Source: Noviherbaspirillum sp. UKPF54 (lineage in GTDB: Bacteria > Pseudomonadota > Gammaproteobacteria > Burkholderiales > Burkholderiaceae_D). From it: a stretch of DNA of 64,000 nucleotides. A program made the position numbers and the translations under genes. Below are positions 8,656 through 17,738 of the stretch, piece by piece. The DNA is taken from contig NZ_CP040128.1 in the NCBI RefSeq assembly GCF_007874125.1, positions 2,790,001 to 2,854,000 on the forward strand. Reading direction: 5' to 3'. Each line of letters begins with the position of its first letter. Position 1 is the first letter of the stretch. The notes under the pieces were generated by a model. It was not told the origin of the DNA, did no database searches, and saw nothing but the letters and a program-made list of their open reading frames with translations.

Positions 8656-9483
8656 TTAAGCCATCCAGCGCAAAACCCGGTCAAGCAAGCTCTCCGCCCG
8701 CGGCTCGTCCCGTCGTACTTCCACCAGGATGGCAGAAATGTTATCGCGGCCGCCATGCTCGTTCGCCTCCTGCACCAGCGCATCGCACGTACTGCTGCAG
8801 GAATGATGCTTATTTTTCAATAGATCGCAGATTTCCCGGTCACTCAGCATGTCGGACAACCCGTCCGAGCACAGCAGGTACAGGTCGCCGGCTTCGAGAC
8901 GATGGTCATGCAGCTCCACTTCCATCTCTGCACCGACACCGACCGCGCGCGTCACCAGATTCTTGTTCGGAGAAAACTGCGCCCATTCCGGGCTGATCAG
9001 TCCCGCATCGATCTGCTCCTGCAAAAGCGAATGGTCTTTCGTGATCTGAACCAGCTCGCCCTGACGCAGGCGGTAGGCGCGCGAATCGCCGACATGGGCA
9101 ATCGTGACGATCTCCTCGTGGAACAGCGCCGTCACAAGAGTCGTGCCCATGCCATTGTAACGAGGCTGCGCACATGCCGCTTCCAGAATGGCATCGTTGG
9201 CATGATGTATCGATGCATCCATCATTTGATGGATCTGCATGGTGCGCTGCGCATGCCATTCATGCCGCTTGGCACGCAGCTTCCGCACGCCGTCTTCGAG
9301 CGCTTCCTTTAACACGGCAACGGCAATACCGCTTGCCACTTCACCGGCGCTATAACCGCCCATGCCATCGGCAAGAATGGCAAAACCGTGCTCCGTGTCG
9401 ATCGCGACACAATCCTCGTTATGCGACCGAACCAGCCCGGTATCGGTCTTGGCCGCGAATTCAAGCTGGAAGTGATGTGCCAT
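8656..9483 (-). CDS. PP2C-type Ser/Thr protein phosphatase
   Basis: The 275-residue enzyme holds all the PP2C metal-binding motifs: RSHNED at the start, ADGMGGYSAGE, the central HVGDSRAYRLRQG, LCSDGLSD and GGRDNISAILVEV. These residues bind two Mn/Mg ions for dephosphorylation of phospho-Ser/Thr proteins in the cytosol. It is about 30 residues longer than the minimal bacterial Stp1/PrpC form, with a helix-rich insert near residues 60-90. It is transcribed with the FHA gene. No Ser/Thr kinase gene is adjacent, so its opposing kinase must be encoded elsewhere. Confidence 0.9.
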   Translation of the reverse strand: MAHHFQLEFAAKTDTGLVRSHNEDCVAIDTEHGFAILADGMGGYSAGEVASGIAVAVLKEALEDGVRKLRAKRHEWHAQRTMQIHQMMDASIHHANDAILEAACAQPRYNGMGTTLVTALFHEEIVTIAHVGDSRAYRLRQGELVQITKDHSLLQEQIDAGLISPEWAQFSPNKNLVTRAVGVGAEMEVELHDHRLEAGDLYLLCSDGLSDMLSDREICDLLKNKHHSCSSTCDALVQEANEHGGRDNISAILVEVRRDEPRAESLLDRVLRWMA

Positions 9484-9504
9484 GCAACGGATTATAGGTG
9501 GCGG

Positions 9505-10239
9505 TCAGGATTTCTCGTGCCGAGTTTCGGCCCGTGCCGCCAGCCAGTTGCCGAGCATGACGACCGCCGCCGCAGAAAGCAGCCCGGGGATGCTCAAATG
9601 CATATCCAGCGCCGGCACAATAATGTCGAGAGGCGGCAGATGCGCATCGAACCAGGGCGAAACGCCAACATCGGTAACGATCATCCCACCCGCGAGATAG
9701 CCGAGCAGCCCTGCGCCGAAGGTGACAATCCAGGGAAAATGCTCCATCAGCTTGAGAATCATCGTGCTGCCCCAGATGATAATCGGGATGCTGACAAGAA
9801 TGCCGAAGCTTACCAGCACCAGCTGATTATCGCCTCCGGTTTGCTCGGCCGCGCTGGCAACGGCAATCACGTTATCGATGCTCATGACCAGGTCGGCTAC
9901 GATGATGGTCTTGATGGCGGTAAGCAGCCGCTCGCTGGCATGCACATCGTCATGCCCCTCGTCACCTTCGGCCAGCAGCTTGATGCCGATCCAGAACAGC
10001 AGGATACCGCCGACGATTTTCAGATACGGCACCTGCAGCATGGTGACCGCGAAGGCAATCAGGACAATGCGTATCCCGATCGCACCGAAGGTGCCCCACA
10101 GGATTCCCCGGATGCGATGGCGGCGCGGCAGGTTGCGGCAAGCCATGGCGATCACGATCGCATTATCGCCGCCGAGCAAGATGTCAATCAGGATGATCTG
10201 CCCTACCGCCAGCCAGTTCAGGTTCAGGAGGAAATCCAT
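9505..10239 (-). CDS. TerC-family integral membrane protein
   Basis: The 244-residue membrane protein carries the two TerC repeats with acidic ion-binding motifs, ILLGGDNAIVIAMAC near the N-terminus and DLVMSIDNVIAVA in the middle, spread over about seven helices. TerC/YjbE-type proteins are implicated in manganese export and metal loading of secreted enzymes. The substrate here is inferred from the family only. A gene of this family commonly sits beside sucCD in Burkholderiales. An intrinsic terminator separates it from sucD, so it probably has its own promoter. Confidence 0.85.
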   Translation of the reverse strand: MDFLLNLNWLAVGQIILIDILLGGDNAIVIAMACRNLPRRHRIRGILWGTFGAIGIRIVLIAFAVTMLQVPYLKIVGGILLFWIGIKLLAEGDEGHDDVHASERLLTAIKTIIVADLVMSIDNVIAVASAAEQTGGDNQLVLVSFGILVSIPIIIWGSTMILKLMEHFPWIVTFGAGLLGYLAGGMIVTDVGVSPWFDAHLPPLDIIVPALDMHLSIPGLLSAAAVVMLGNWLAARAETRHEKS

Positions 10240-10269
10240 AAAATTTCAGAATGGTAACGCATAAAACAA

Positions 10270-10293
10270 GACGGGGAGCCGCAGCTCCCCGTC
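10270..10293 (-). terminator. Intrinsic terminator after sucCD
   Basis: GACGGGGAGC (10270-10279) pairs with GCTCCCCGTC (10284-10293) around a 4-base loop, and the minus-strand continuation TTGTTTTAT is T-rich. The position, 45 bases after the sucD stop, fits termination of the sucC-sucD transcript. Confidence 0.85.
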
Positions 10294-10338
10294 TATGATG
10301 CCCGATCCGTCAGTCAATGACGAATCTGTCCTGCAGAA

Positions 10339-11220
10339 TTACAGCATTGCCTTGAGCAGGCGCGCCATTTCGGACGGGTTCTTGGTCACTTTGATGCCGC
10401 AGGCTTCCATGATTTCCAGCTTGGCTTGCGCGGTGTCGGCGCCGCCAGAAATCAGCGCGCCAGCGTGGCCCATGCGCTTGCCCGGAGGCGCGGTGACGCC
10501 GGCGATGAAGCCGACCACCGGTTTCTTCATGTTGTCCTTGATCCAATGAGCAGCGTTCGCCTCGTCCGGACCGCCGATCTCGCCGATCATGATCACTGCA
10601 TCGGTATCGGGATCGTCGTTGAACATCTTCATGACGTCGATGTGCTTCAGACCGTTGATGGGATCGCCGCCAATACCGACTGCGGACGATTGGCCCAGAC
10701 CCAGCGCGGTCAGCTGCGCCACGGCTTCATAGGTCAGCGTGCCGGAACGCGACACGACGCCGATGCGGCCCTTGCGGTGGATGTGGCCCGGCATGATACC
10801 GATCTTGATTTCGTCCGGCGTGATCAGGCCCGGGCAGTTCGGACCGAGCAGCAGGGTCTTGCTGCCTGCCTTCTTCATCTTGTCCTTCACTTCCAGCATG
10901 TCACGAACCGGAATGCCTTCGGTGATGCAGATCGCCAGGTCGAGCTCGGCTTCGACTGCTTCCCAGATCGCAGCGGCAGCGCCTGCCGGCGGCACATAGA
11001 TCACGGAAACGGTAGCGCCGGTTTTTTCCTTGGCGTCCTTGACGTTCGCGAAAATCGGAATGCCTTCGAAATCCTCGCCTGCCTTTTTCGGGTTCACGCC
11101 GGCGACGAAACAGTTCTTGCCGTTTGCGTAGTCGCGGCACATGCGGGTGTGGAACTGGCCGGTCTTGCCGGTGATGCCTTGGGTGATGACTTTGGTGTCT
11201 TTATTGATCAGAATCGACAT
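10339..11220 (-). CDS. sucD: Succinyl-CoA synthetase alpha subunit
   Basis: At 293 residues this matches SucD. It has the CoA-binding Rossmann segment GITGKTGQFHT near residue 15, GPNCPGLI near 126 and the phosphohistidine His252 in MGHAGALISGG. With SucC it converts succinyl-CoA to succinate while making ATP or GTP in the TCA cycle. It follows sucC after 14 bases, the usual order, and ends before a strong terminator. Confidence 0.97.
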   Translation of the reverse strand: MSILINKDTKVITQGITGKTGQFHTRMCRDYANGKNCFVAGVNPKKAGEDFEGIPIFANVKDAKEKTGATVSVIYVPPAGAAAAIWEAVEAELDLAICITEGIPVRDMLEVKDKMKKAGSKTLLLGPNCPGLITPDEIKIGIMPGHIHRKGRIGVVSRSGTLTYEAVAQLTALGLGQSSAVGIGGDPINGLKHIDVMKMFNDDPDTDAVIMIGEIGGPDEANAAHWIKDNMKKPVVGFIAGVTAPPGKRMGHAGALISGGADTAQAKLEIMEACGIKVTKNPSEMARLLKAML

Positions 11221-11234
11221 GTTTGTTTCCTCGA

Positions 11235-12401
11235 TTATTTACCGTTGGCCGCGGCCACGACCTTTTGCGCTGCTTCTTCCATCGTATCGGCCGCGATGAT
11301 CGGCAGGCCGGATTCAGCCAGCATCTTCTTGCCGAGGTCTTCGTTGGTACCCTTCATGCGGACAACCAGCGGTACGGAGAGCGATACAGCCTTGGATGCA
11401 GCGATCACGCCTTCCGCGATCACGTCGCAACGCATGATGCCGCCGAAGATGTTGACCAGGATAGCCTTCAGGTTCGGGTTCTTCAGCATCAGCTTGAAGG
11501 CTTCGGTCACTTTCTCGGTGGTGGCACCGCCGCCGACGTCGAGGAAGTTGGCCGGCTCGCCGCCGAACAGTTTAATCGTGTCCATGGTAGCCATCGCCAG
11601 GCCGGCGCCGTTCACCAGGCAGCCGATGTTGCCGTCGAGGGAAATATAGGCGAGGTCGAACTTGGACGCTTCGATTTCAGCCGGATCTTCTTCGTCGAGG
11701 TCACGCATCGCCACGATTTCCGGGTGACGGAACAGCGCGTTGGCATCGAAGTTGAACTTGGCGTCGAGTGCGATCACCTTGCCATCGCCGGTCAGGATCA
11801 GCGGGTTGATTTCGGCCAGCGATGCGTCGGTTTCCCAATACGCCTTGTACAAGCCTTGCAGGTTCTTGCGCGCATCAGCGACGGATGCAGCCGGAATGCC
11901 GATCTTGGTAGCGATCGAGTCAGCGTCCGCGTCGGTCAGGCCGGTGGCCGGATCAATGATGACCTTGTGGATGAGCTCAGGATGCTTTTCCGCAACTTCT
12001 TCGATGTCCATGCCGCCTTCGCTGGAAGCCATCAGCACGACGCGCTGGCTCAAACGATCGGTGACGAAGCTGACATACAGTTCCTTCTTGATGTCGGCGC
12101 CTTCTTCGATCAGCAGGCGGCGCACTTTCTGACCTTCCGGGCCGGTCTGGTGCGTGACGAGCTGCATGCCCATGATGGCGGTCGAGTATTCCTTGACCTG
12201 GTCGAGCGATTTGGCGACTTTCACGCCACCGCCCTTGCCGCGACCGCCAGCGTGGATCTGAGCCTTGACGACCCAGACCGGGCCTCCAAGAGTCTCGGCC
12301 GCCTTGACCGCTTCTTCCACGGAAAAGCACGGAATGCCGCGCGGAACCGTCACTCCGAACTTACGGAGGATTTCTTTGCCCTGATACTCATGGATTTTCA
12401 T
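11235..12401 (-). CDS. sucC: Succinyl-CoA synthetase beta subunit (ADP-forming)
   Basis: The 388-residue subunit has the N-terminal ATP-grasp fold ([17 protein letters not shown], then [18 protein letters not shown]) and the C-terminal ligase domain with [15 protein letters not shown] and [14 protein letters not shown]. It provides nucleotide and succinate binding to the SucCD heterotetramer. The length equals that of E. coli SucC. It is the promoter-proximal gene of the pair and lies 45 bases downstream of the DUF2889 gene on the same strand. Confidence 0.97.
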   Translation of the reverse strand: MKIHEYQGKEILRKFGVTVPRGIPCFSVEEAVKAAETLGGPVWVVKAQIHAGGRGKGGGVKVAKSLDQVKEYSTAIMGMQLVTHQTGPEGQKVRRLLIEEGADIKKELYVSFVTDRLSQRVVLMASSEGGMDIEEVAEKHPELIHKVIIDPATGLTDADADSIATKIGIPAASVADARKNLQGLYKAYWETDASLAEINPLILTGDGKVIALDAKFNFDANALFRHPEIVAMRDLDEEDPAEIEASKFDLAYISLDGNIGCLVNGAGLAMATMDTIKLFGGEPANFLDVGGGATTEKVTEAFKLMLKNPNLKAILVNIFGGIMRCDVIAEGVIAASKAVSLSVPLVVRMKGTNEDLGKKMLAESGLPIIAADTMEEAAQKVVAAANGK

Positions 12402-12446
12402 GCGAGCTTCCCTTCAGACGCTTATTGAAAAAAACAAACTTGATAA

Positions 12447-13028
12447 TTAACTGGATTCTGGTACTGCTTGCAACTTAACCGCCCAGCGCGGGTAATACTT
12501 GGCGACCGCCGCGCCTTCGGAACGCAGGGCATGGCAGCGGTCGAGTTGAAATGGTTTATGGGTTTGCTGGTCGTCGTTCGCGCCGTCGCGCGTATCGATC
12601 ACGTCGCCGGCAAACGCCTGGATGACTGCGGTGGGCAACACCATCGCCATTTCGGACAGATGGGTGCAGCCGTGGATGCCGGACAGGCGCTGCCGCACAC
12701 CATCGCGAAAGCCTTTAAGCAGATTGAGCCCGGCCAGCTTCTTGTAAGCAGGACCGATGGTGTCGCAATAACCGGGATAAGGAACGGCATCGGACGCCGC
12801 TTCGGCGTCGATCACATTCAATTGGGTATCGACTGTCAGGCGCAGCCAGAGATTATGCAGCGCTTCGCCCGCCGGTCGCACGCCGGAAGCGAGCTGGGTG
12901 TCACGGGTTTTGACATCTGTGATACGCGCGTCGATATCCCACAAGCCGTCGTCGCGAGCGAATGCTTCGATCTGGATTGCGCGTGTGTGCTTGAGCGCAC
13001 GGCGGGATGTCGGCGGTGATAAGGGCAT
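12447..13028 (-). CDS. DUF2889 family protein
   Basis: The 193-residue protein matches the DUF2889 pattern: an N-terminal half with DGLWDIDARITDVKTRD, then a motif region SGIHGCTHLSEM with conserved Cys/His, and CHALRSEGAAVAKYYP at the C-terminus. The conserved His and Cys residues suggest metal or cofactor binding, but no function is established. It has no signal peptide. The gene sits between recX and sucC, a placement I associate with Burkholderiales, and may be co-transcribed with sucCD. Confidence 0.8.
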   Translation of the reverse strand: MPLSPPTSRRALKHTRAIQIEAFARDDGLWDIDARITDVKTRDTQLASGVRPAGEALHNLWLRLTVDTQLNVIDAEAASDAVPYPGYCDTIGPAYKKLAGLNLLKGFRDGVRQRLSGIHGCTHLSEMAMVLPTAVIQAFAGDVIDTRDGANDDQQTHKPFQLDRCHALRSEGAAVAKYYPRWAVKLQAVPESS

Positions 13029-13411
13029 ACGGACAAATGCCGGTGAAGCGGCAAAAATAAAGCCGCATTTGCGTGTCGTTGCCGCAGCTTCTACGGCAAC
13101 AGCCGCTCATGCGGCGCTGCAAAAACTCCAAAAGTGTAGCACAGGTAAGTACCGGAAAACCAAGGTGTTTCTTTTTCCGCTATTGAAGAGTGATAAAAAC
13201 GCTAATTTTTGCCCAATTTGCGCGCTTTTTCCGCCGCCGTTATCACCAATGCAAATAACTGTTATTGATTTTGAAGCCCTCCCACCTCAACCAATATGCG
13301 AGACAGCACGACCATGCACGGATGGGAGTGGCGGATTTATGCGCATGGATCGCTATTGCCGGAGCGGCATTCCATCGCGCGCGACCATGGCGACGGGAAG
13401 CGACAGGAAAC
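13029..13411. other. 383-base intergenic region between recX and the DUF2889 gene
   Basis: No credible gene is seen. The stretch holds several short hairpins, for example GTTGCC/GGCAAC (13078-13100) and GCCGC/GCGGC (13102-13115), and an AT-rich part with the dyad AATAAC-T-GTTATT (13254-13266). It must carry the promoter for the downstream DUF2889 gene, but I cannot point to a convincing -10/-35 pair. Open frames crossing it are extensions of antisense frames over recX. Confidence 0.5.
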
Positions 13412-13867
13412 TCAGTCTTCAGACTGATCGATCGCGCGCATGGCGCCCTGGATGGCGCGCATCGAGAAACCGCGTTGCTGCAAGAAACGCATCTGCTTCG
13501 CGCGCTCGGCAGCATCGGCGGGAGCTTGCCTGAATTTCTTCTTCCAGACTTCGCGTGCGCGCGCAGTTTCGTCCTGTGCGAGGCTGGCCTTGATGTCATC
13601 AAGCGCGTCGCCTTCGATACCGTGGCTTTGCAATTCGGACAGGATGCGGCTATTGCCGAAGCGTGCGGCACGGCGATGTACCAATGATTCGGAAAAACGC
13701 GACTGTGACAATAGCTTGGCAGCCTCCAGCGCATCGAGCAAGGCGTCGATGTCATCGGTTTCCTGCGCATAGCGCGCGAGCTTGCGCGCCAGTTCCAGCC
13801 GGCTGTGCTCGCGGGCGGACAAATACTTCAGAGCCCGCGCCTTCAGGCTCATTTGCAGCTTAGCCAT
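13412..13867 (-). CDS. recX: Regulatory protein RecX
   Basis: The 151-residue, highly charged, helical protein contains the RecX pattern [19 protein letters not shown] near the N-terminus, then [15 protein letters not shown] and the closing repeat [19 protein letters not shown]. RecX binds within the RecA filament groove and limits its extension and activity. It is downstream of recA on the same strand, 53 bases away, as usual, and is likely expressed by read-through from the SOS-regulated recA promoter. Confidence 0.92.
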   Translation of the reverse strand: MAKLQMSLKARALKYLSAREHSRLELARKLARYAQETDDIDALLDALEAAKLLSQSRFSESLVHRRAARFGNSRILSELQSHGIEGDALDDIKASLAQDETARAREVWKKKFRQAPADAAERAKQMRFLQQRGFSMRAIQGAMRAIDQSED

Positions 13868-13920
13868 CGAGCGCGGGCTCCCTCACGTGAAGTATTCGGG
13901 ATGAAGGAAAAGAGAAAGAT

Positions 13921-14970
13921 TTACTCAGCTTCGGCAGCGACCGGGGGCAACTGGGGCACGCCAAGCGCGGCACGCACCTTGTTTTCGATTTCGCGTGCGA
14001 GTTCCGGATGCTCTTTCAGGTAATTACGGGCGTTGTCCTTGCCCTGGCCGATGCGTTCGCCGTTGTAGCTGTACCAGGCGCCGGATTTCTCGACGATCTT
14101 TGCTTCCGAGCCGAGGTCGAGGATTTCGCCTTCGCGCGAGGTGCCTTCGCCATACAGGATGTCGAAGTGCGCTTCCCTGAACGGCGGCGCCACCTTGTTC
14201 TTCACGACCTTGACCTTGGTTTCGTTGCCGATCACCTCTTCGCCCGACTTGATGGAGCCGGTGCGGCGGATATCGAGACGGACCGATGCGTAGAACTTGA
14301 GCGCATTGCCGCCGGTGGTCGTTTCGGGGTTGCCGAACATGACGCCGATCTTCATACGGATCTGGTTAATGAAGATCACCAGCGTATTGGTGCGGTTGAT
14401 GCTGCCAGTCAGCTTGCGCAGCGCCTGGGACATCAGGCGGGCCTGCAGGCCGGGCAGCGAGTCGCCCATATCGCCTTCGATTTCGGCTTTCGGAGTCAAG
14501 GCGGCGACCGAGTCGACCACCACTAGGTCGACGCTGCCGGAACGTACCAGCGCGTCGCAAATTTCAAGCGCCTGCTCGCCGGTATCCGGCTGGGAAACCA
14601 GCAGATCCGACAGATTGACGCCGAGCTTCTGGGCATACACGACGTCGAGCGCGTGTTCGGCATCGATAAATGCACAGGTGCCGCCCAGTTTTTGCATTTC
14701 TGCAATCGCTTGCAGGGTGAGCGTGGTTTTACCGGACGATTCCGGACCATAGATCTCGACGACACGCCCGCGCGGCAAGCCGCCCACGCCCAGCGCGATG
14801 TCCAGCCCAAGCGAACCGGTCGATACCGTCTGCACTTCTTCAGCAACCGCGCCGTCCGCCATGCGCATCACGGAGCCCTTGCCGAACTGCTTTTCAATTT
14901 GCGCCAACGCGGCAGCCAGTGCCTTGGCCTTGTCCGGGTTTTGTGCGGATTTCTTGTCGTCCATATCCAA
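13921..14970 (-). CDS. recA: Recombinase RecA
   Basis: The 349-residue protein carries all RecA hallmarks: the Walker [10 protein letters not shown] (from residue 75), [20 protein letters not shown], the Walker B region [15 protein letters not shown] and the L2 loop after [20 protein letters not shown]. It catalyses homologous pairing and strand exchange and triggers LexA self-cleavage. The C-terminus is acidic, as is typical. Its promoter overlaps a clear SOS box upstream, and recX follows. Confidence 0.98.
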   Translation of the reverse strand: MDMDDKKSAQNPDKAKALAAALAQIEKQFGKGSVMRMADGAVAEEVQTVSTGSLGLDIALGVGGLPRGRVVEIYGPESSGKTTLTLQAIAEMQKLGGTCAFIDAEHALDVVYAQKLGVNLSDLLVSQPDTGEQALEICDALVRSGSVDLVVVDSVAALTPKAEIEGDMGDSLPGLQARLMSQALRKLTGSINRTNTLVIFINQIRMKIGVMFGNPETTTGGNALKFYASVRLDIRRTGSIKSGEEVIGNETKVKVVKNKVAPPFREAHFDILYGEGTSREGEILDLGSEAKIVEKSGAWYSYNGERIGQGKDNARNYLKEHPELAREIENKVRAALGVPQLPPVAAEAE

Positions 14971-15055
14971 ATTCTTTCGACAGTTAGGTTATGTGGAGTC
15001 CAAAATGGGAGTTGCCGGACCCCGTACTGAATACTGCTTTCGACGTCACAGTGCG

Positions 15056-15085
15056 TACTGTATAAAAAACCAGTGCTTTATGCAA
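15056..15085 (-). promoter_or_regulatory. recA promoter with LexA (SOS) box
   Basis: On the minus strand TTGCAT and TACAGT are separated by exactly 17 bases, a good sigma-70 promoter. Overlapping it is CACTGGTTTTTTATACAGTA (15056-15075), which fits the LexA consensus TACTG-N10-CAGTA with a single outer mismatch. LexA bound there would cover the -10 and spacer, the classic arrangement for SOS control of recA. It lies 86-105 bases upstream of the recA start. Confidence 0.8.
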
Positions 15086-15203
15086 GCGCGAATTTCAAAT
15101 ATCGCGAAAAGTCTGCGGGACGATGCCATGGCCTGGCTAGCGCGCCTTGTCGTCATTAATAAAAGACAATAGACTACCGTCCATCCGATTGCAGAGTCTG
15201 ACC

Positions 15204-15911
15204 ATGCGTATTTTGCTCGCCGAAGACGATAGTGTACTAGCCGATGGCCTGACCCGCTCGTTGCGGCAATCGGGTTACGCGACCGATTGCGTCAAGAATG
15301 GCCTGGAGGCAGACACTGCGCTGTCGACCCAGGATTTCGATCTACTGATCCTGGACCTGGGCCTGCCCAAGATGTCGGGGCTGGAAGTACTGCGGCGCCT
15401 GCGCGCGCGCAACTCGCGCCTGCCGGTGCTGATCCTGACCGCCAGCGACTCGGTCGAGCAGCGCGTCAAGGGCCTCGACCTGGGGGCGGACGACTACATG
15501 GCCAAGCCGTTCGCGCTGTCCGAGCTGGAGGCGCGGGTACGCGCCCTGACCCGGCGCGGCGTCGGCGGCGGTCCGACCGTGATCAAGCATGGACCGCTGT
15601 CCTATGACCAGGTGGGACGCATCGCGTACATGAATGACCAGATGCTGGACTTGTCGGCGCGCGAGCTCGGCTTGCTTGAGGTACTGCTGCAGCGTACCGG
15701 CCGCCTGGTATCGAAGGAACAGCTGGTCGATCACCTGTGCGAATGGGGCGAGGAAGTCAGCAATAACGCCATCGAGGTTTACGTGCATCGCCTGCGCAAG
15801 AAGATCGAGGCCGGCGGCGTGCGCATCGCCACCGTGCGCGGCCTCGGATATTGCCTGGAAAAGCTTCCTGATAGCGCGGCCGGCAGCGCCGCCCCTCCGG
15901 CCGGTCCATGA
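15204..15911 (+). CDS. OmpR-family two-component response regulator
   Basis: The 235-residue regulator has a receiver domain (Asp8/Asp9, phospho-acceptor Asp51 in LILDLGLPKMSG, Lys101 in MAKPFALS) and a C-terminal winged-helix DNA-binding domain ending VHRLRKKIEAGGVRIATVRGLGY. It is of the QseB/TctD type. It overlaps the kinase gene by four bases. The open frame begins earlier, but the receiver domain fits the ATG at 15204. The neighbouring symporter genes are the likely, though unproven, regulatory target. Confidence 0.92.
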   Translation: MRILLAEDDSVLADGLTRSLRQSGYATDCVKNGLEADTALSTQDFDLLILDLGLPKMSGLEVLRRLRARNSRLPVLILTASDSVEQRVKGLDLGADDYMAKPFALSELEARVRALTRRGVGGGPTVIKHGPLSYDQVGRIAYMNDQMLDLSARELGLLEVLLQRTGRLVSKEQLVDHLCEWGEEVSNNAIEVYVHRLRKKIEAGGVRIATVRGLGYCLEKLPDSAAGSAAPPAGP

Positions 15912-17455
15912 GCGAGGTCCATCGTCCGGACGCGCCCGCGTCCGGCTCTCCTCCTTCCCACCTCGCCTTCGATACCGTAGATACCCAGCCCGAGGAGCGC
16001 ATCCAGCGCTCGCTGTTCGGCGAGATCCTGGATTGGATGCTGGTGCCGCTGTTGCTGCTATGGCCGATGAGCATCGCGATCACCTACCTGGTGGCGAAGT
16101 CGATCGCCAACCATCCGTTCGACCGCGCGCTGGACGACAAGGTCACGGTGCTGGCGCAGCAGGTCAGGGAAGTCAACGGCAAGGTGGTGGCGCAGACGTC
16201 CGGCGCGGCGCGCGACATCCTGCGCGCCGACGATGTCGACAATGTGTATTTCCAGGTGCTTGGCGCGCGCGGCGAATTCGTCGACGGCGACCGCGACCTG
16301 CCGCCGCCGGCCGAAGAGGATAAACAGCCGACGAGCGCGGTGCAGTTTCACAACGAAACCATCCATGGCAACGACGTCAGGATCGCCTATATATATGTCG
16401 ACCTGCGCCCCTACAGGCGCGGGAAGGAAGTATTGCGGGAACCGTACCTGGCCCTGGTCCAGGTGGGCGAAACGCTGGACAAGCGCGCGCATCTGGCCAA
16501 CGAGATCATCAAGGGCGTGATCCTGCCGCAGTTCATCATCCTGCCGATCGCGCTGGCGCTGGTCTGGTTTGCGCTCTCGCGCGGACTGTCGCCACTGGCC
16601 GAGCTGCAGCACCGTATCCGTACGCGCCGGCCGGACGATCTGAGCCCGATCGAGTCGGGCCAGGTGCCGGAGGAAATCTCACCGCTGGTACGTTCCTTCA
16701 ACGACATGCTGGAGCGGCTGGCGCAAACCATCCAGATGCAAAAGCGCTTCATCGCCGACGCCGCGCACCAGATGAAGACGCCGCTGGCGGGCATGCGCAT
16801 GCAGTCCGAACTGGCTTTGCGCGAAACCAATCAGGACGAGATCCACCGCTCGCTGGAGCAACTCTCGAAAAGCTCCGAATCGGCCACGCGCCTGGTCAAC
16901 CAGCTGCTGGCCCTGGCGCGCGCGGAAAACCAGACGCCGGAAGCCAAGCCCTTCGTGCCGCTGGAACTGACTGAGCTGGCGCGCAACGTGGTGCAAGACT
17001 GGGTGCAAGCCTCGTTCACGCACCGCATCGACTTCGGATTCGAGCAGCCGGGGCACCCGATCATGGTGATCGGCAATCCGCTCATGCTGCGCGAGCTGCT
17101 CTCCAACCTGATCGACAACGCGCTGCGCTATACGCCCGAAGGCGGCAGCGTCACCGTGCGGGTGCGCGCCGATGCGGTGACCGGGAAGGCAATCCTGGAA
17201 GTGGAAGATACCGGCCCTGGCATTCCGCCATCCGAGCGGCCGCACGTGTTCGAACGCTTCTACCGCATCCTCGGCAGCAATGCGGAAGGCAGCGGGCTGG
17301 GCCTGTCGATCGTGCGCGAGATAGCGCAGCAGCACAATGCCGAGATCGACATCCTCAACAACCCGAACTGCCACGACCCGAAGCTTCCGGGCTGCATCTT
17401 CCGCGTCAGCCTGCGCATGGAGCATCGTCCCGAATTCATTGAAGACATAGGCTGA
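15908..17455 (+). CDS. Membrane sensor histidine kinase (TctE/QseC type)
   Basis: The 515-residue kinase has transmembrane helices at about 44-66 and 203-223 around a periplasmic sensor domain of about 135 residues. A HAMP-like linker follows, then the H-box FIADAAHQMKTPLAGM (His287), the N-box LLSNLIDNALRYTPEGG, the G1 box VEDTGPGIPPSE and the G2 box GSGLGLSIV. It autophosphorylates and passes the phosphate to the regulator encoded just upstream (overlap ATGA). Two bases separate it from the DUF4212 symporter subunit gene, pointing to one operon. The signal is unknown. Confidence 0.92.
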   Translation: MSEVHRPDAPASGSPPSHLAFDTVDTQPEERIQRSLFGEILDWMLVPLLLLWPMSIAITYLVAKSIANHPFDRALDDKVTVLAQQVREVNGKVVAQTSGAARDILRADDVDNVYFQVLGARGEFVDGDRDLPPPAEEDKQPTSAVQFHNETIHGNDVRIAYIYVDLRPYRRGKEVLREPYLALVQVGETLDKRAHLANEIIKGVILPQFIILPIALALVWFALSRGLSPLAELQHRIRTRRPDDLSPIESGQVPEEISPLVRSFNDMLERLAQTIQMQKRFIADAAHQMKTPLAGMRMQSELALRETNQDEIHRSLEQLSKSSESATRLVNQLLALARAENQTPEAKPFVPLELTELARNVVQDWVQASFTHRIDFGFEQPGHPIMVIGNPLMLRELLSNLIDNALRYTPEGGSVTVRVRADAVTGKAILEVEDTGPGIPPSERPHVFERFYRILGSNAEGSGLGLSIVREIAQQHNAEIDILNNPNCHDPKLPGCIFRVSLRMEHRPEFIEDIG

Positions 17456-17456
17456 C

Positions 17457-17738
17457 ATGTCCCAAGAGCCCTTATCGATCCGGCATCCGCGCGATGCCTA
17501 CTGGCGACAGGTACGGCGGCTGACGGCCGTATTGCTGGCCTCGTGGTTCCTGCTGACGTTCGTTGTGATTTTCTTCGCGCGCGAGCTGTCCGGCGTCACC
17601 CTGTTCGGCTGGCCGCTCCCTTTCTACATGGCGGCGCAAGGGCTGACGCTGCTGTACCTGGCCATCGTGGCCATTTACATGATCCGCATGCGGCGCCTGG
17701 ACCGGCAATTGAAGAGCGATACAACCAATGCCCGATAA
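17457..17738 (+). CDS. DUF4212 small subunit of sodium:solute symporter
   Basis: This 93-residue protein has the DUF4212 form: a short hydrophilic start (RHPRDAYWRQVRRLTAVLLA), two membrane helices (about 20-43 and 54-78) and a basic C-terminus. DUF4212 proteins are encoded next to, and work with, large SSS-family permeases. Here the stop overlaps the symporter start by 11 bases, and the two-component genes precede it, so the four genes probably form one transcription unit. Confidence 0.88.
   Translation: MSQEPLSIRHPRDAYWRQVRRLTAVLLASWFLLTFVVIFFARELSGVTLFGWPLPFYMAAQGLTLLYLAIVAIYMIRMRRLDRQLKSDTTNAR

Noticed and set aside
13412..13867. Whether the recX gene is broken, because overlapping frames run through the area
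   Set aside because: The minus-strand frame is intact for 151 residues with RecX motifs at both ends.
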